DNA from: Candidatus Tectomicrobia bacterium
GTDB taxonomy: Bacteria > UBA8248
Reading direction: 5' to 3'
NCBI GenBank assembly: GCA_016192135.1
Contig: JACPUR010000019.1
Location: 124,001-188,000 of the forward strand
DNA: 64,000 bases
How positions within the stretch are numbered: position 1 is the stretch's first letter; each line of letters opens with the position of its first letter. The position numbers were made by a program, and so were the translations under genes. Below, piece after piece: positions 6,734 through 14,740 of the stretch. The notes below the pieces were generated by a model. The model did no database searches, was not told the DNA's origin, and saw only the letters and a program-made list of their open reading frames with translations.

Positions 6734-7264
6734 TCACGCCTTCAGGTGGCTCACCACCTCGTCGAGGTAGCGCGCGGCGACGGCGCGCATCTCGTGGGGC
6801 TGGAGGTTGCTCACCGGGTGGGGAAGCTGGACGTAGGGATGCCCGGCCATGCCCTTGCCCTTGAACTGGAAGTCCGCCGCGTTCTTGAAGGCCTCGGTGA
6901 TGATGGTGGTGGCGGGGACGCCCCGTTTCTCGAACTCGACCGTGTCGTGCACACTGCACAACGTGCAGGACCCTCACCCCCCCAGCGCCGCGATGGCGAC
7001 GTCCACCTCCTTGGCCATGTCCTCGATCAGATCGTCGGGAGCCGGCTTCGAGTAGTGCTCCTTGCGGCGCATCACGACCTTCGACACGTCGTAGCGCTCG
7101 CGCAGGAGGTCGCCCAGGGTCTGGAGGATGATGTCGGCCTGCTCCTTGGTGTTGTCGAGGAGCCCGACCACCTTGCCGGAGAGGGCCGCGGGGCGGGGCG
7201 CCTTGGGGACGCTCTTCTTGCTCCCCCCCGCCGTGGGGTCCACGAAGCCGAGGTTTCCTGCCAT
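6734..7264 (-). CDS. UGSC-family selenoprotein with in-frame TGA (Sec97)
   Basis: The ATG at 7264 has AAAGGAG upstream. The frame encodes MAGNLGFVDPTAGG, SGKVVGLLDNTKEQADIILQ, an EDMAKEVDVAIAALGG strand, then TGA at 6976-6974. The same frame continues G-S-C-T-L-C-S-V-H-D-T-V-E-F-E-K-R-G-V-P and ends at 6734, giving 176 residues with Sec at 97. The UGSC motif (Sec-Gly-Ser-Cys) defines a selenoprotein family that I know mainly from metagenomes, and the residues after it match that family (VHDTVEFExxGVPxTTIxTExF). The fold looks like a small Rossmann-type thiol/selenol protein; the reaction is unknown. Standard gene callers would split it into two pieces. A candidate SECIS hairpin follows at 6944-6962. 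Confidence 0.85.
6944..6962 (-). promoter_or_regulatory. Candidate bacterial SECIS hairpin of the UGSC gene
   Basis: After the TGA at 6976-6974, nucleotides 12-19 (GUUGUGCA) pair fully with 23-30 (UGCACGAC), an 8-bp stem with one G-U. The three-base loop GUG begins 20 nt after the TGA with G first. Distance and loop base agree with the bacterial SECIS model. Confidence 0.6.
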
Positions 7265-7478
7265 GGAGGGCTCCTTTCGTAAGCCGTTTTGGGGCGCCAT
7301 CTTAGCCCCCGCTCCGGAGGCGTGTCCATAGGGGCACTTCCCGGGGCGGGCCGGAAATTGTATGAATATGGGCAAAACCGGACCCGCTGATTTCGGTCCA
7401 AAAGGTCCGCTAATTCACCGGCCCGCGCGAGCCCCGCGGCTCGCCGCTCCCCGCGCCAATCCGCTTCGGAGGTTCCGC

Positions 7479-9758
7479 ATGAGCGAGTTCGCCATCGTCG
7501 GCAAGCCCAACCCGCGCTTCGACGCCCTGCCCAAGGCCGACGGGTCGCTTCCCTACGGCGAGGACCAGATCCCCGCCAACGCCCTGCACTGCGGCCTCCT
7601 CTACAGTCCGGTGCCCTGCGGCAAGCTCAAGAGGCTCGACACCTCGGCCGCCGAGCGCGTCCCCGGCGTCGCGGCCGTCCTCACGGCCAAGGACGTGCCG
7701 GGCAAGAACGAGCACTACGGCTCGGGCTACCCGCCCCACCCCTCCCAGCCCATCTTCGCGAAGGAGGATATCCGCTACACCGGGGACGTGCTGGCCCTCG
7801 TGGGGGCCGAGACGCGCGATGCGGTGGAGGCCGCCATCGCCGCCATCAAGGTCGAGATCGAGGCGGCCGAGGGCGTCTGGACCACCCGCCACACCGAGCC
7901 CGGCGCCGAGGCGCGCAAGGTGTGCGACTTCGAGGTCCGCCGCGGGAACGCCGAGGAAGCGCTCTCGAGGGCCGACGTGGTGATCGAGCGCACCTACCGC
8001 ACCCAGCTCGCCGAGCACGCCTTCCTCGAGCCGGCCTCCGGCACCTCCTGGATCGACGCGGACGGCGTCGTCACCATCCGGGTGGGCACCCAGCTCATCG
8101 AGAACTACCGGGCGGTGGCGGCGGTGCTGGGGCTCCCCCACAGCAAGGTGCGGGTGCTGGGCACCTTCGTGGGCGGAGGCTTCGGGGCCAAGGGGGTGAT
8201 GACGGTGGAGCCCTACCTCGCCCTCCTGACCTGGAAGACCAAGCGCCCGGCCGTCATGGTGATCGGCCGCGAGCACGGCATCCGCTCCACCATGAAGAAG
8301 CACCCCTTCGAGATGCGCTACCGCACGGGCGTGAGCCGCGACGGGAAGATTCTCGCCGTGGACGCCGACATCGTCGGGGACGCGGGGGCCTACCCGCACA
8401 AGACCAACCTCTTCCTGCTGGGCGCCATGTGCATCGCCGCCGGGCCCTACGAGATCGAGAACGTCCGGGTGCGCGCCCACGGCTATCTCACCAACAACCC
8501 CATCACCAACGCCATGCGCGGGGTGGGCTCGAACCAGGTCTGCTTCGCCTACGAGAGCCAGCTCGAGCTGGCCGCCCAGGCCCTCGGCATGGATGCGATG
8601 GAGCTCCGGCGCCGCAACTTCATCCAGAAGGGGGGCAAGCTCCCGACCGGCCAGCCCATCGTCAACTCGCCCAACCTGGAGGGCTGCCTCGGCGCGGTGC
8701 TCAAGGCGCTCGGGCCCCGGCCCCAGGCCCGGCCCGGCAAGCGCATCGGCCGGGGCGTCGCCGCCAACATCACCGGCTACGGGCGCCCCTTCGACGCGGC
8801 CGAGGCCGCCGTCCACATGGAGAACGACGGGAGCGCCGTGGTGCGGGTGAGCGCCCCCGACATCGGCGCGGGCCAGGGGGCGACGCTACTCTCCATCGCC
8901 GCCGAGGAGCTGGGCCTGGGGCTCGGCCAGGTGAGCATCCACCTCTCCGACTCGGCCACCACGCCGCTCTCGGGCATCACGGCCGGGAGCCGGCAGACCC
9001 TGATGGCGGGCAACTCGGTCCGCGCGGCGGCAGAGACCATCAAGAACGGGCTCTTGAAGGGCGCGGGCGCGCTCTTGGAGGCCGCGGCCGAGGACGTGCG
9101 CATGGCGGGCGGCGAGGCCTGGGTGGCCTCCGCCCCCGAGCGCCGGGTGAAGATGAACCTCGTCGTGGCCAAGGCGAAGGAGCTCAAGCAGCAGCTCCAC
9201 TGCACCCAGAACCTCAACCTCCCCCCCCACGTCTACGAGAACCCCCAGCGCTACATGGGGGGCCTGGGCGGCTGGGCGGACTACACCTTCGGGGTCCACG
9301 CCACCGACGTCGAGGTGGACGCCGAGACGGGCGAGGTGCAGGTGCTCCGCCACGTGGCCTGCCACGACGTGGGCCGGGCCTTGAACCCCATCAGCGTCGA
9401 GGGCCAGTTCGAGGGAGGGGCCGTCATGGGCATCGGCTACGCCCTGCACGAGGAGATCACCATGCAGAAGGGCGTCTGCCGCTCCCAGAGCTTCCACGAG
9501 TACCTGATCCCCACCTCCTCCGACATCGGGGAGTTCCAGTCCATCATCCTCGAGTGCGGGGAGGGGGACGGCCCCTGGGGGGCGCGCGGGGTGGGGGAGC
9601 CTCCCTGCAACAACGCCCCGGCGGCGGTGGCGCTGGCGGTGGGGGACGCGATCGGGACGAGGCTCCTCGACCTCCCCGTCACCCCCGAGCGCGTCGCCCG
9701 CGCCGCGATGGAGGCCAAGAAGAACGGAAGGAACGGGCACGGAAGGCAGGCGGCGTGA
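7479..9758 (+). CDS. Molybdopterin-binding large subunit of a xanthine dehydrogenase/CO dehydrogenase-type hydroxylase
   Basis: The ATG at 7479 follows TCGGAGG and gives 759 residues. Features are an N-terminal aldehyde-oxidase a/b hammerhead domain (LPKADGSLPYGEDQIP, PGVAAVLTAKDVPG) and the molybdopterin domains with VGGGFGAKG (about 231), AMRGVGSNQVCFAYESQLE, GAGQG and AGSRQT. GARGVGEPP near residue 704 holds the glutamate that acts as base in this family. Such subunits hydroxylate purines, aldehydes or aromatic acids at a Mo-MPT centre and need separate 2Fe-2S and FAD subunits. Neither partner lies beside this gene, so they must be encoded elsewhere or the enzyme is atypical. The substrate cannot be assigned. 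Confidence 0.9.
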   Translation: MSEFAIVGKPNPRFDALPKADGSLPYGEDQIPANALHCGLLYSPVPCGKLKRLDTSAAERVPGVAAVLTAKDVPGKNEHYGSGYPPHPSQPIFAKEDIRYTGDVLALVGAETRDAVEAAIAAIKVEIEAAEGVWTTRHTEPGAEARKVCDFEVRRGNAEEALSRADVVIERTYRTQLAEHAFLEPASGTSWIDADGVVTIRVGTQLIENYRAVAAVLGLPHSKVRVLGTFVGGGFGAKGVMTVEPYLALLTWKTKRPAVMVIGREHGIRSTMKKHPFEMRYRTGVSRDGKILAVDADIVGDAGAYPHKTNLFLLGAMCIAAGPYEIENVRVRAHGYLTNNPITNAMRGVGSNQVCFAYESQLELAAQALGMDAMELRRRNFIQKGGKLPTGQPIVNSPNLEGCLGAVLKALGPRPQARPGKRIGRGVAANITGYGRPFDAAEAAVHMENDGSAVVRVSAPDIGAGQGATLLSIAAEELGLGLGQVSIHLSDSATTPLSGITAGSRQTLMAGNSVRAAAETIKNGLLKGAGALLEAAAEDVRMAGGEAWVASAPERRVKMNLVVAKAKELKQQLHCTQNLNLPPHVYENPQRYMGGLGGWADYTFGVHATDVEVDAETGEVQVLRHVACHDVGRALNPISVEGQFEGGAVMGIGYALHEEITMQKGVCRSQSFHEYLIPTSSDIGEFQSIILECGEGDGPWGARGVGEPPCNNAPAAVALAVGDAIGTRLLDLPVTPERVARAAMEAKKNGRNGHGRQAA

Positions 9759-9766
9759 GGGGGGCA

Positions 9767-10006
9767 ATGGACAAGGACGACGAAATGCGGCGGCCGAAGC
9801 TCGAAGCGTTGCACGAGGAACTTGCCCGAGGCGAGGCGAGCGGCATCGCCGAGGGCTTTTCGATGGACCGTTTGTTGGAGGAGTTGGACAAAGGAGCGCA
9901 GGACTTGGCGAACGGCCGAATGATTGTCCTTAAAGATGATAAGGTCTTGCGGAAGTTTTTTGCGAGGTTGAAACGAAATTCCTCCGATTGTGATCCCCGC
10001 CGATAA
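9767..10006 (+). CDS. Small ParD-like antitoxin or regulatory protein, tentative
   Basis: The ATG at 9767 opens a 79-residue soluble protein, nine bases after the hydroxylase gene. The centre (LEALHEELARGEASGIAEGFSMDRLLEEL) resembles the C-terminal helix-turn of ParD-type antitoxins (EALxxGExSGxxxxFDxxxFL), but no ribbon-helix-helix N-terminus is present and no toxin follows. The charged, short, helical composition supports a real gene. Function is uncertain. Confidence 0.5.
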   Translation: MDKDDEMRRPKLEALHEELARGEASGIAEGFSMDRLLEELDKGAQDLANGRMIVLKDDKVLRKFFARLKRNSSDCDPRR

Positions 10007-10058
10007 ATCACGGGCGGCAGAACCATGTTTTCCGTAGGGGAGATGGCCGGATAAGAAA

Positions 10059-10086
10059 TAGGGGCGAACACAAGGTTCGCCCCTGC
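10059..10086. repeat. GTAGGGGC-family palindrome, CGAAC core
   Basis: TAGGGGCGAAC and GTTCGCCCCTG arms with a five-base centre. A degenerate copy of the capped palindrome family, lying between two convergent genes. Confidence 0.65.
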
Positions 10087-10114
10087 CGATCTCAATCCCA
10101 CTGCACCGAGAGGG

Positions 10115-10444
10115 CTACTGCTGTTGCTGCGGCTCGCCCGCGGGGGGCTGGGGCTGGGCGGGCGCCATGCTCCCCGGCGGACGCTCCCTCGTTCTTTGCT
10201 GCTCCTGAACCCCCTGGACCTCGCCGGGGGGCAGGGACCGGCTCTCGCCGGGTCCCCTCATCTGGCCGCCCCCGGTTCCTCCACCGAAGCCTCCGCCGCC
10301 TCCCCCTCCCATCCGGCCTCCGCCCCCCATTCCGCCCCCGCCCCGGGCGGCGAGGAGAAGGGGCTCCGGCCCGCCCGCGCTTGCCCCCAGGGGCGCGGCG
10401 AGGGAGAGGGCGAGCGCGGCGGCCAGGATTGCGGTCCGTTTCAT
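10115..10444 (-). CDS. Secreted glycine-rich small protein
   Basis: The ATG at 10444 follows a GGAGG. The 109 residues start with a good signal peptide (MKRTAILAAALALSLAAPLGASA). A Gly-rich tract of GGGGMGGGGRMGG type follows, then a Pro/Gln-rich tail ending in QQQQ. There is no catalytic motif. Low-complexity secreted proteins like this may act at the cell surface or bind metals; the function here is unknown. The gene stands alone, divergent from the SulP leader region. Confidence 0.65.
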   Translation of the reverse strand: MKRTAILAAALALSLAAPLGASAGGPEPLLLAARGGGGMGGGGRMGGGGGGGFGGGTGGGQMRGPGESRSLPPGEVQGVQEQQRTRERPPGSMAPAQPQPPAGEPQQQQ

Positions 10445-10619
10445 GACGCACCTCCGAAAAGAGCGGGATGGCCCGTACATGACGGGCGATGATGGCCGGG
10501 GCATCTCTTTCCGCAGCCACACGGCAGATTCAGGATTTAATCATCCGCTTTCGTGGGGGATACGACGCGCCCGGGTTCCGGGTGTGGCGCGGGTCGAGAC
10601 GCTACGCTCCTATGAGTGA

Positions 10620-10810
10620 CTTAGGGCTGAGCCGGCCCCTCTTTGCCAGGAATAAGCCGTCACCCGGAGCGTTCCTAGGCCAGATGACATTTCCGGGGGC
10701 GATCGCGCCGTGGCATCCCCGGCAACTGAATAGGGGGCCGGCGACACACCGAGCCCCAGGGCGCAGGAAGGGCCGTGTGGGGCCGCATCTCCACACGGTC
10801 TTTTTTTGTC
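10620..10810 (+). ncRNA. Candidate structured leader RNA upstream of the SulP gene
   Basis: The gap 10445-10868 holds no convincing gene. From about 10660 there are several nested complements (GTCA / TGAC, CCGGGG / CCCCGG around 10693-10722), followed by a strong terminator at 10771-10807 that ends 60 bases before the SulP start. This layout fits a transcription-attenuating leader or a free small RNA. I do not recognise a known riboswitch class. Confidence 0.4.
10771..10807 (+). terminator. Strong intrinsic terminator in the SulP leader
   Basis: CCGTGTGG pairs with CCACACGG around a ten-base loop and is followed at once by a run of seven T. It lies before, not after, the SulP coding region, so it either ends a leader RNA or regulates SulP by attenuation. 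Confidence 0.85.
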
Positions 10811-10868
10811 CGTTGATGAGGGGGGACGGATTTAGATAGGGTCCGCAACCCGCCATCTAAAAAATTTC

Positions 10869-12749
10869 ATGTGCGCTCCGGAGACTTTTTTCGCCGCCGT
10901 TCGGACGTGGCCGAGCGTGTATACGCCAAAGCTTGTCACGGAATTGAAGGGGTACGACAGAGGGAAACTGGTTTCCGATTTGTTCGCGGGGATCACGGTG
11001 GGCGTGGTGGCCCTGCCGCTGGCCATGGCCTTCGCGATCGCCAGCGGCCTCCCGCCCGAGCGCGGCCTGTTCACGGCGATCGTGGCGGGGCTCATGATCT
11101 CCGCCCTGGGTGGGAGCAAGGTCCAGATCGGCGGGCCGACCGGGGCCTTCGTGGTCATCGTCTCCGGCATCGTGGGACAGTACGGCTACGCCGGGCTGGC
11201 GCTGTGCACCCTGATGGCCGGGGTGCTCCTCATCCTCTTCGGGCTGTTCCGGCTGGGGGGACTGATCCGGTTCATCCCGTTCCCGGTCACCACGGGCTTC
11301 ACGACCGGGATCGCCGTGGTCATCTTTTCCACCCAGATCAAGCCGCTGCTCGGCCTGCGCATGGAGGCCGTCCCGTCCGAGTTCCTTCCCCAGTGGCAGG
11401 CCTACCTGGCGCATCTGGACAGCCTGAACTTCTCGGCGGCCGCGCTCGGCGCAGGCACCATCGGGCTCATCCTGCTCGTCCGCAGGCTCTTCCCCCGGTG
11501 GCCCGCGCTGCTCATCGGCATGGCCGCCGCCGCCGCCGCCTCTTCATGGCTGGGGCTGGACGTGGAGACGATAGGCGCCAGGTTCGGCGACCTGCCCCGC
11601 GTCCTCCCCGCGCCCTCGCTGCCCGAGGTCCGCTGGGAGGACATCGGGGGGCTCCTCAAGCCCGCGATGACGGTCGCGCTCCTGGCCGCGGTCGAGTCCC
11701 TGCTCTCGGCCTCGGTGGCAGACGGGATGATCGGCGGCCACCACCGCCCGAACGCGGAGCTGATCGCCCAGGGTGCCGCCAACATCGGCAGCGTCATCTT
11801 CGGAGGGATTCCCGCCACGGGCGCCATCGCCCGCACGGCGACTAACGCGAGGAGCGGCGCCCGGACGCCGGTGGCGGGCATAATCCACGCCCTCGTCCTG
11901 ATGGCGCTCCTCCTCCTCTTCGCGCCCCTGGCCAAGCAAATCCCGCTCGCCGCGCTGGCCGGCATCCTCGTGGTGGTGAGCTACAACATGAGCGAGCTCC
12001 ACCACTTCCGCTCCATCCTGAAGGGGCCGAAGAGCGACGCCTTCGTGCTGGCGCTCACCTTCGTGCTCACCGTGGTGTTCGACCTCACCCTGGCGGTGGA
12101 GGTGGGCATCGCGCTCGCGGCCCTCCTGTTCATCCGGCAGATGTCGAAGATCACCAACGTCAGCATGGTCACCAGCCCGGCGGCGGGGGATGGCGACCGG
12201 CGGGAGGACCTGCGCGCCATCTCCCTGCGGGAAGTTCCCCACGGCGTGGAGGTGTTCGAGGTCAACGGCCCCTTCTTCTTCGGGATGATCGACACCTTCA
12301 AGAACGCCGTCCGGAACGTGAAGTGCCCCACGCCGGTGCTCATCATCCGCATCCGGAACGTCCAGGCGATGGACGCGACCGGCATCCACACGCTGCGGGA
12401 ACTGAGGCACCGGTGCGGCCGGGAGGGGACGGCCCTCGTCTTCTCGGGGGTGAATCCACAGCCCCTCGCCGCCTTCCAGCGTTCCGGGCTGATGCAGGAG
12501 GTCGGCCGGGAGAATTTCTGCGCCAACATCGACGAGGCCCTCGCCCGCGCCCGGGCGATCCTGGCCGGGCTGGAGCGGGAGGAAGCGGTGGAGAGCCCCT
12601 CCCCTTGGGCCCAAGCAAAATGGCCCTCCCCTTTCACGGGGAGGGCCGAACGTTTCCCTCGGGATTTTTCTCAGGGCTTCCCGGGCTCGGGCCCCTTGGC
12701 GACGGGGGCGCCGACGAGGTTGCCCCACTCGGTCCAGGAGCCGTCGTAG
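10869..12749 (+). CDS. SulP-family anion permease with C-terminal STAS domain
   Basis: This 626-residue protein starts at the ATG at 10869. The sulfate-transporter core has about 10-14 membrane segments, beginning with LVSDLFAGITVGVVALPLAMAFAIASGLPPERGLFT. It includes GGPTGAFVV and the conserved ESLLSASVADGMIGGHHRPNAELIAQGAAN segment. The STAS domain follows (residues about 440-560), with MDATGIHTL near residue 500 marking the nucleotide/phospho-site loop. Family members carry sulfate, bicarbonate, molybdate or other anions into the cell. The last 50 residues run through a hairpin (12622-12647) and overlap the convergent rhodanese gene, so the tail may be an extension past an ancestral stop. 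The convergent rhodanese suggests sulfur metabolism, but no true operon joins them. Confidence 0.93.
   Translation: MCAPETFFAAVRTWPSVYTPKLVTELKGYDRGKLVSDLFAGITVGVVALPLAMAFAIASGLPPERGLFTAIVAGLMISALGGSKVQIGGPTGAFVVIVSGIVGQYGYAGLALCTLMAGVLLILFGLFRLGGLIRFIPFPVTTGFTTGIAVVIFSTQIKPLLGLRMEAVPSEFLPQWQAYLAHLDSLNFSAAALGAGTIGLILLVRRLFPRWPALLIGMAAAAAASSWLGLDVETIGARFGDLPRVLPAPSLPEVRWEDIGGLLKPAMTVALLAAVESLLSASVADGMIGGHHRPNAELIAQGAANIGSVIFGGIPATGAIARTATNARSGARTPVAGIIHALVLMALLLLFAPLAKQIPLAALAGILVVVSYNMSELHHFRSILKGPKSDAFVLALTFVLTVVFDLTLAVEVGIALAALLFIRQMSKITNVSMVTSPAAGDGDRREDLRAISLREVPHGVEVFEVNGPFFFGMIDTFKNAVRNVKCPTPVLIIRIRNVQAMDATGIHTLRELRHRCGREGTALVFSGVNPQPLAAFQRSGLMQEVGRENFCANIDEALARARAILAGLEREEAVESPSPWAQAKWPSPFTGRAERFPRDFSQGFPGSGPLATGAPTRLPHSVQEPS
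12610..12647 (-). terminator. Terminator of the rhodanese gene
   Basis: GGCCCTCCCC pairs perfectly with GGGGAGGGCC. On the minus strand ATTTTGCTT follows, making a plausible intrinsic terminator. It lies inside the 3' end of the SulP frame. Confidence 0.7.
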
Positions 12750-13546
12750 TTGCGGACGTTGTCGTAGCCGAGGAGGAACTTGAGCACGAACCAGCTGTGG
12801 CTCGATCGCTCCCCGATGCGGCAGTAGGCGACGACGGGCTTGTCGGGGGTGACGCCCTTGCCCTTGTAGAGGGCCTCGAGCTCCTCGCGCGGCTTGAAGG
12901 AGCCATCCTCCTTCACGGCCTGGCCCCAGGGGATGTTGGCCGCCCCGGGAATGTGGCCGCCCCGCTGGCAGGTCTCGTTCAGCCCCGGAGGGGCGAGGAT
13001 CTTCCCGGTGTACTCGTCCGGGGAGCGTACGTCCACAAGGGCGAAGGACTTCCCGTTGGAGAGCAGCTCCTCCACGTCCCGGCGGTAGGCGCGGAAGCTC
13101 TTGTTCATCCGGGCGGGGTCCACCTTATAGCTCCCGGCGGGATGCTTGGGGGCCCCGGTGGTGAGGGGGCGGTTCTCCTTGAGCCACTTCACGCGCCCCC
13201 CGTCCATGAGGCGGGCGTCCCCGTGGCCGTAGTACTTGAGCTGCCAGACGAACCAGGCGGCGAACCAGTTGTTGTTGTCGCCGTAGGCCACGATGGTGGT
13301 GTTGTTCGAGATGCCGAGGTCGCTCAGCAGCTTCTCCCAGTCCTGGTTCGAGAGGAGATCGCGGCGCACCTGGTCGGTGAGCTGGCTGTCCCAGCTCACC
13401 CCTACGGCGCCCTCGATGTGGCCCTTCTCGTAGGACGAGGTGTCGACGTCCACCTCGACCAGGCGGACGTTGGGATCCTTGCCGTGCTGGGCGACCCAGT
13501 CGGTGGAGGCGAGGACCTCCGGATGGGCGTAGTTGGTGGTAGCCAT
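12671..13546 (-). CDS. Thiosulfate/3-mercaptopyruvate sulfurtransferase (tandem rhodanese)
   Basis: 291 residues in two rhodanese domains. The N-terminal domain (VRLVEVDVDTSSYEKGHIEGAVGVSW) is the inactive half, and the C-terminal domain (ALVDVRSPDEYTG) carries the active-site loop CRIGERSSH with Cys242. The loop resembles thiosulfate sulfurtransferases (CRxGxRS) more than the CGSGVTA loop of mercaptopyruvate enzymes. It transfers sulfane sulfur to cyanide or thiol acceptors. No signal peptide is seen, so it is probably cytoplasmic. An AT-rich promoter region lies upstream at 13600-13660. It is convergent with the SulP gene. Confidence 0.92.
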   Translation of the reverse strand: MATTNYAHPEVLASTDWVAQHGKDPNVRLVEVDVDTSSYEKGHIEGAVGVSWDSQLTDQVRRDLLSNQDWEKLLSDLGISNNTTIVAYGDNNNWFAAWFVWQLKYYGHGDARLMDGGRVKWLKENRPLTTGAPKHPAGSYKVDPARMNKSFRAYRRDVEELLSNGKSFALVDVRSPDEYTGKILAPPGLNETCQRGGHIPGAANIPWGQAVKEDGSFKPREELEALYKGKGVTPDKPVVAYCRIGERSSHSWFVLKFLLGYDNVRNYDGSWTEWGNLVGAPVAKGPEPGKP

Positions 13547-13620
13547 GGGCGGTGACCTCCTTGCTTGATGCGTGACATGCCGGCGGAAAGTACGGATTCG
13601 CGCGAACCATATACAAATAG

Positions 13621-13649
13621 ATATATGACCAAAACAGTCAGTTTTGCAA
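13621..13649 (-). promoter_or_regulatory. Candidate promoter of the rhodanese gene
   Basis: On the minus strand TTGCAA is followed after 17 bases by ATATAT, inside an AT-rich block about 80-100 bases upstream of the start. This is a reasonable sigma-70-like match in an otherwise GC-rich sequence. Confidence 0.35.
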
Positions 13650-13698
13650 GGGAAAATTTGGCCCTTCGGGGTATGGCCCGGAAGGGCTTGTATTTAGG

Positions 13699-14715
13699 CT
13701 ATTTCCGCGGGCTGCGGGCCAGGAGGGCGTAGACCCCGCCCATGAGGATGCCGGGCAGGACCCCCAGGGCGTGAGCCAGGGTGGCGTAGGCGAGGGCCTC
13801 GGCGGAGCCCACCGCGAGCATCCCGGTGAGGAACCGGCTCGCGAAGAAGTGAGTGGTGCCCGTCCCGCCCGGGGAGGGCAGGGCGTAGGCCACCGCCATG
13901 ACCAGCGTCACGCCCAGGGCGTCCCCCAGGCCGGGCGAGGCGGTCCGGGCGAAGCCGAAGGCCTGGAAGAGGAGCCAGAAGCCCACGGCGTAGAAGAACC
14001 AGATGGCCCCGGTCAGCAGGGCGATTCCCGTCGCGGCCTGCCGCTCGAAGATCCCCCCCAGCCCCTTCAGGAAGTGGCCGCTCGCGGCGCCGATCCGCTC
14101 CGCGAGGGAAGGCGCGAGCCGCCGGGAGAGCCCGCCCATCCGCCGGACCGACGCTTCGGGATTTCGGGCGAGCCACCAAGCGGCCCCGAGGGCCGCGGCG
14201 GAGAGGATCGCGGTGAGGAGCATCGCGTTCCCGATCCCCGGGAAGACCCGTTCGAGCCGTCCCCGGTAGATCAGCAGGAGGGGCGGGAAGAGCGCCGCCA
14301 GGGTCACGAGGTCGAGAAGCCGCTCCGTGATCACCGTGCTCAGCCCGGCCCCGAGGGGCACCCCCGCCACCCGCTGCAGGAAGACCGCGCGCGCCACCTC
14401 CCCGCCCCGGGGCAGGGCCACGTTCACCCCGTAGCCCACCATCAGGGCGGCGAAGGCGTCATGGGTCCGGAGATCGGGGCGGGAGCCCAGGAGGAAGAGC
14501 TTCCAGCGCCCGGCCCGCAGCACGTTCGAGAGGATCTGGCAGGCCACCGCCCCCGCCACCGGGAGGAGCTCCACCCCTCCCATCGTCCGCGCGAACTCCC
14601 CCCAAGGGGTCTTCCGGAAGGCCAGCCACAGGAAGAGCACGGTGAGGACGAGGCCGAGGGCGGTCTTCGGCCCGTAGCGCCTCGTCATCGAATGGCCAAG
14701 GGCGGATGAGGCCAA
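13699..14715 (-). CDS. Lysylphosphatidylglycerol-synthase-type transmembrane protein (UPF0104/LPG_synthase_TM)
   Basis: A 338-residue integral membrane protein with about eight helices and the family signatures SNVLRAGRWKLFL, GYGVNVALPRGGEVARAVFLQR, STVITERLLDLV and ALPSPGGTGTTHFF. The catalytic lysyl-transferase domain of MprF is absent, so this is the flippase-like domain alone. Such proteins are thought to move glycosylated or aminoacylated lipids. The first codon at 14715 is TTG with AAGGAAG seven bases before it; an in-frame ATG at 14688 is the alternative. It is likely expressed alone. Confidence 0.85.
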   Translation of the reverse strand: MASSALGHSMTRRYGPKTALGLVLTVLFLWLAFRKTPWGEFARTMGGVELLPVAGAVACQILSNVLRAGRWKLFLLGSRPDLRTHDAFAALMVGYGVNVALPRGGEVARAVFLQRVAGVPLGAGLSTVITERLLDLVTLAALFPPLLLIYRGRLERVFPGIGNAMLLTAILSAAALGAAWWLARNPEASVRRMGGLSRRLAPSLAERIGAASGHFLKGLGGIFERQAATGIALLTGAIWFFYAVGFWLLFQAFGFARTASPGLGDALGVTLVMAVAYALPSPGGTGTTHFFASRFLTGMLAVGSAEALAYATLAHALGVLPGILMGGVYALLARSPRK

Positions 14716-14740
14716 TGGAACGCTTCCTTGTGGCTGAATC

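Noticed and set aside
1333-7264. Genome-wide reassignment of TGA to an amino acid, instead of Sec.
   Set aside because: TGA is used as the ordinary stop in many intact genes here (for example tupA, tupB and queD), and only two genes have an in-frame TGA, both at the reactive residue.
10602-10856. Minus-strand frame of 84 codons with a CRGCHG motif, suggesting a small cytochrome.
   Set aside because: No signal peptide or heme-protein context, poor composition, and the region carries a plus-strand terminator and RNA-like pairing. Probably an antisense shadow.
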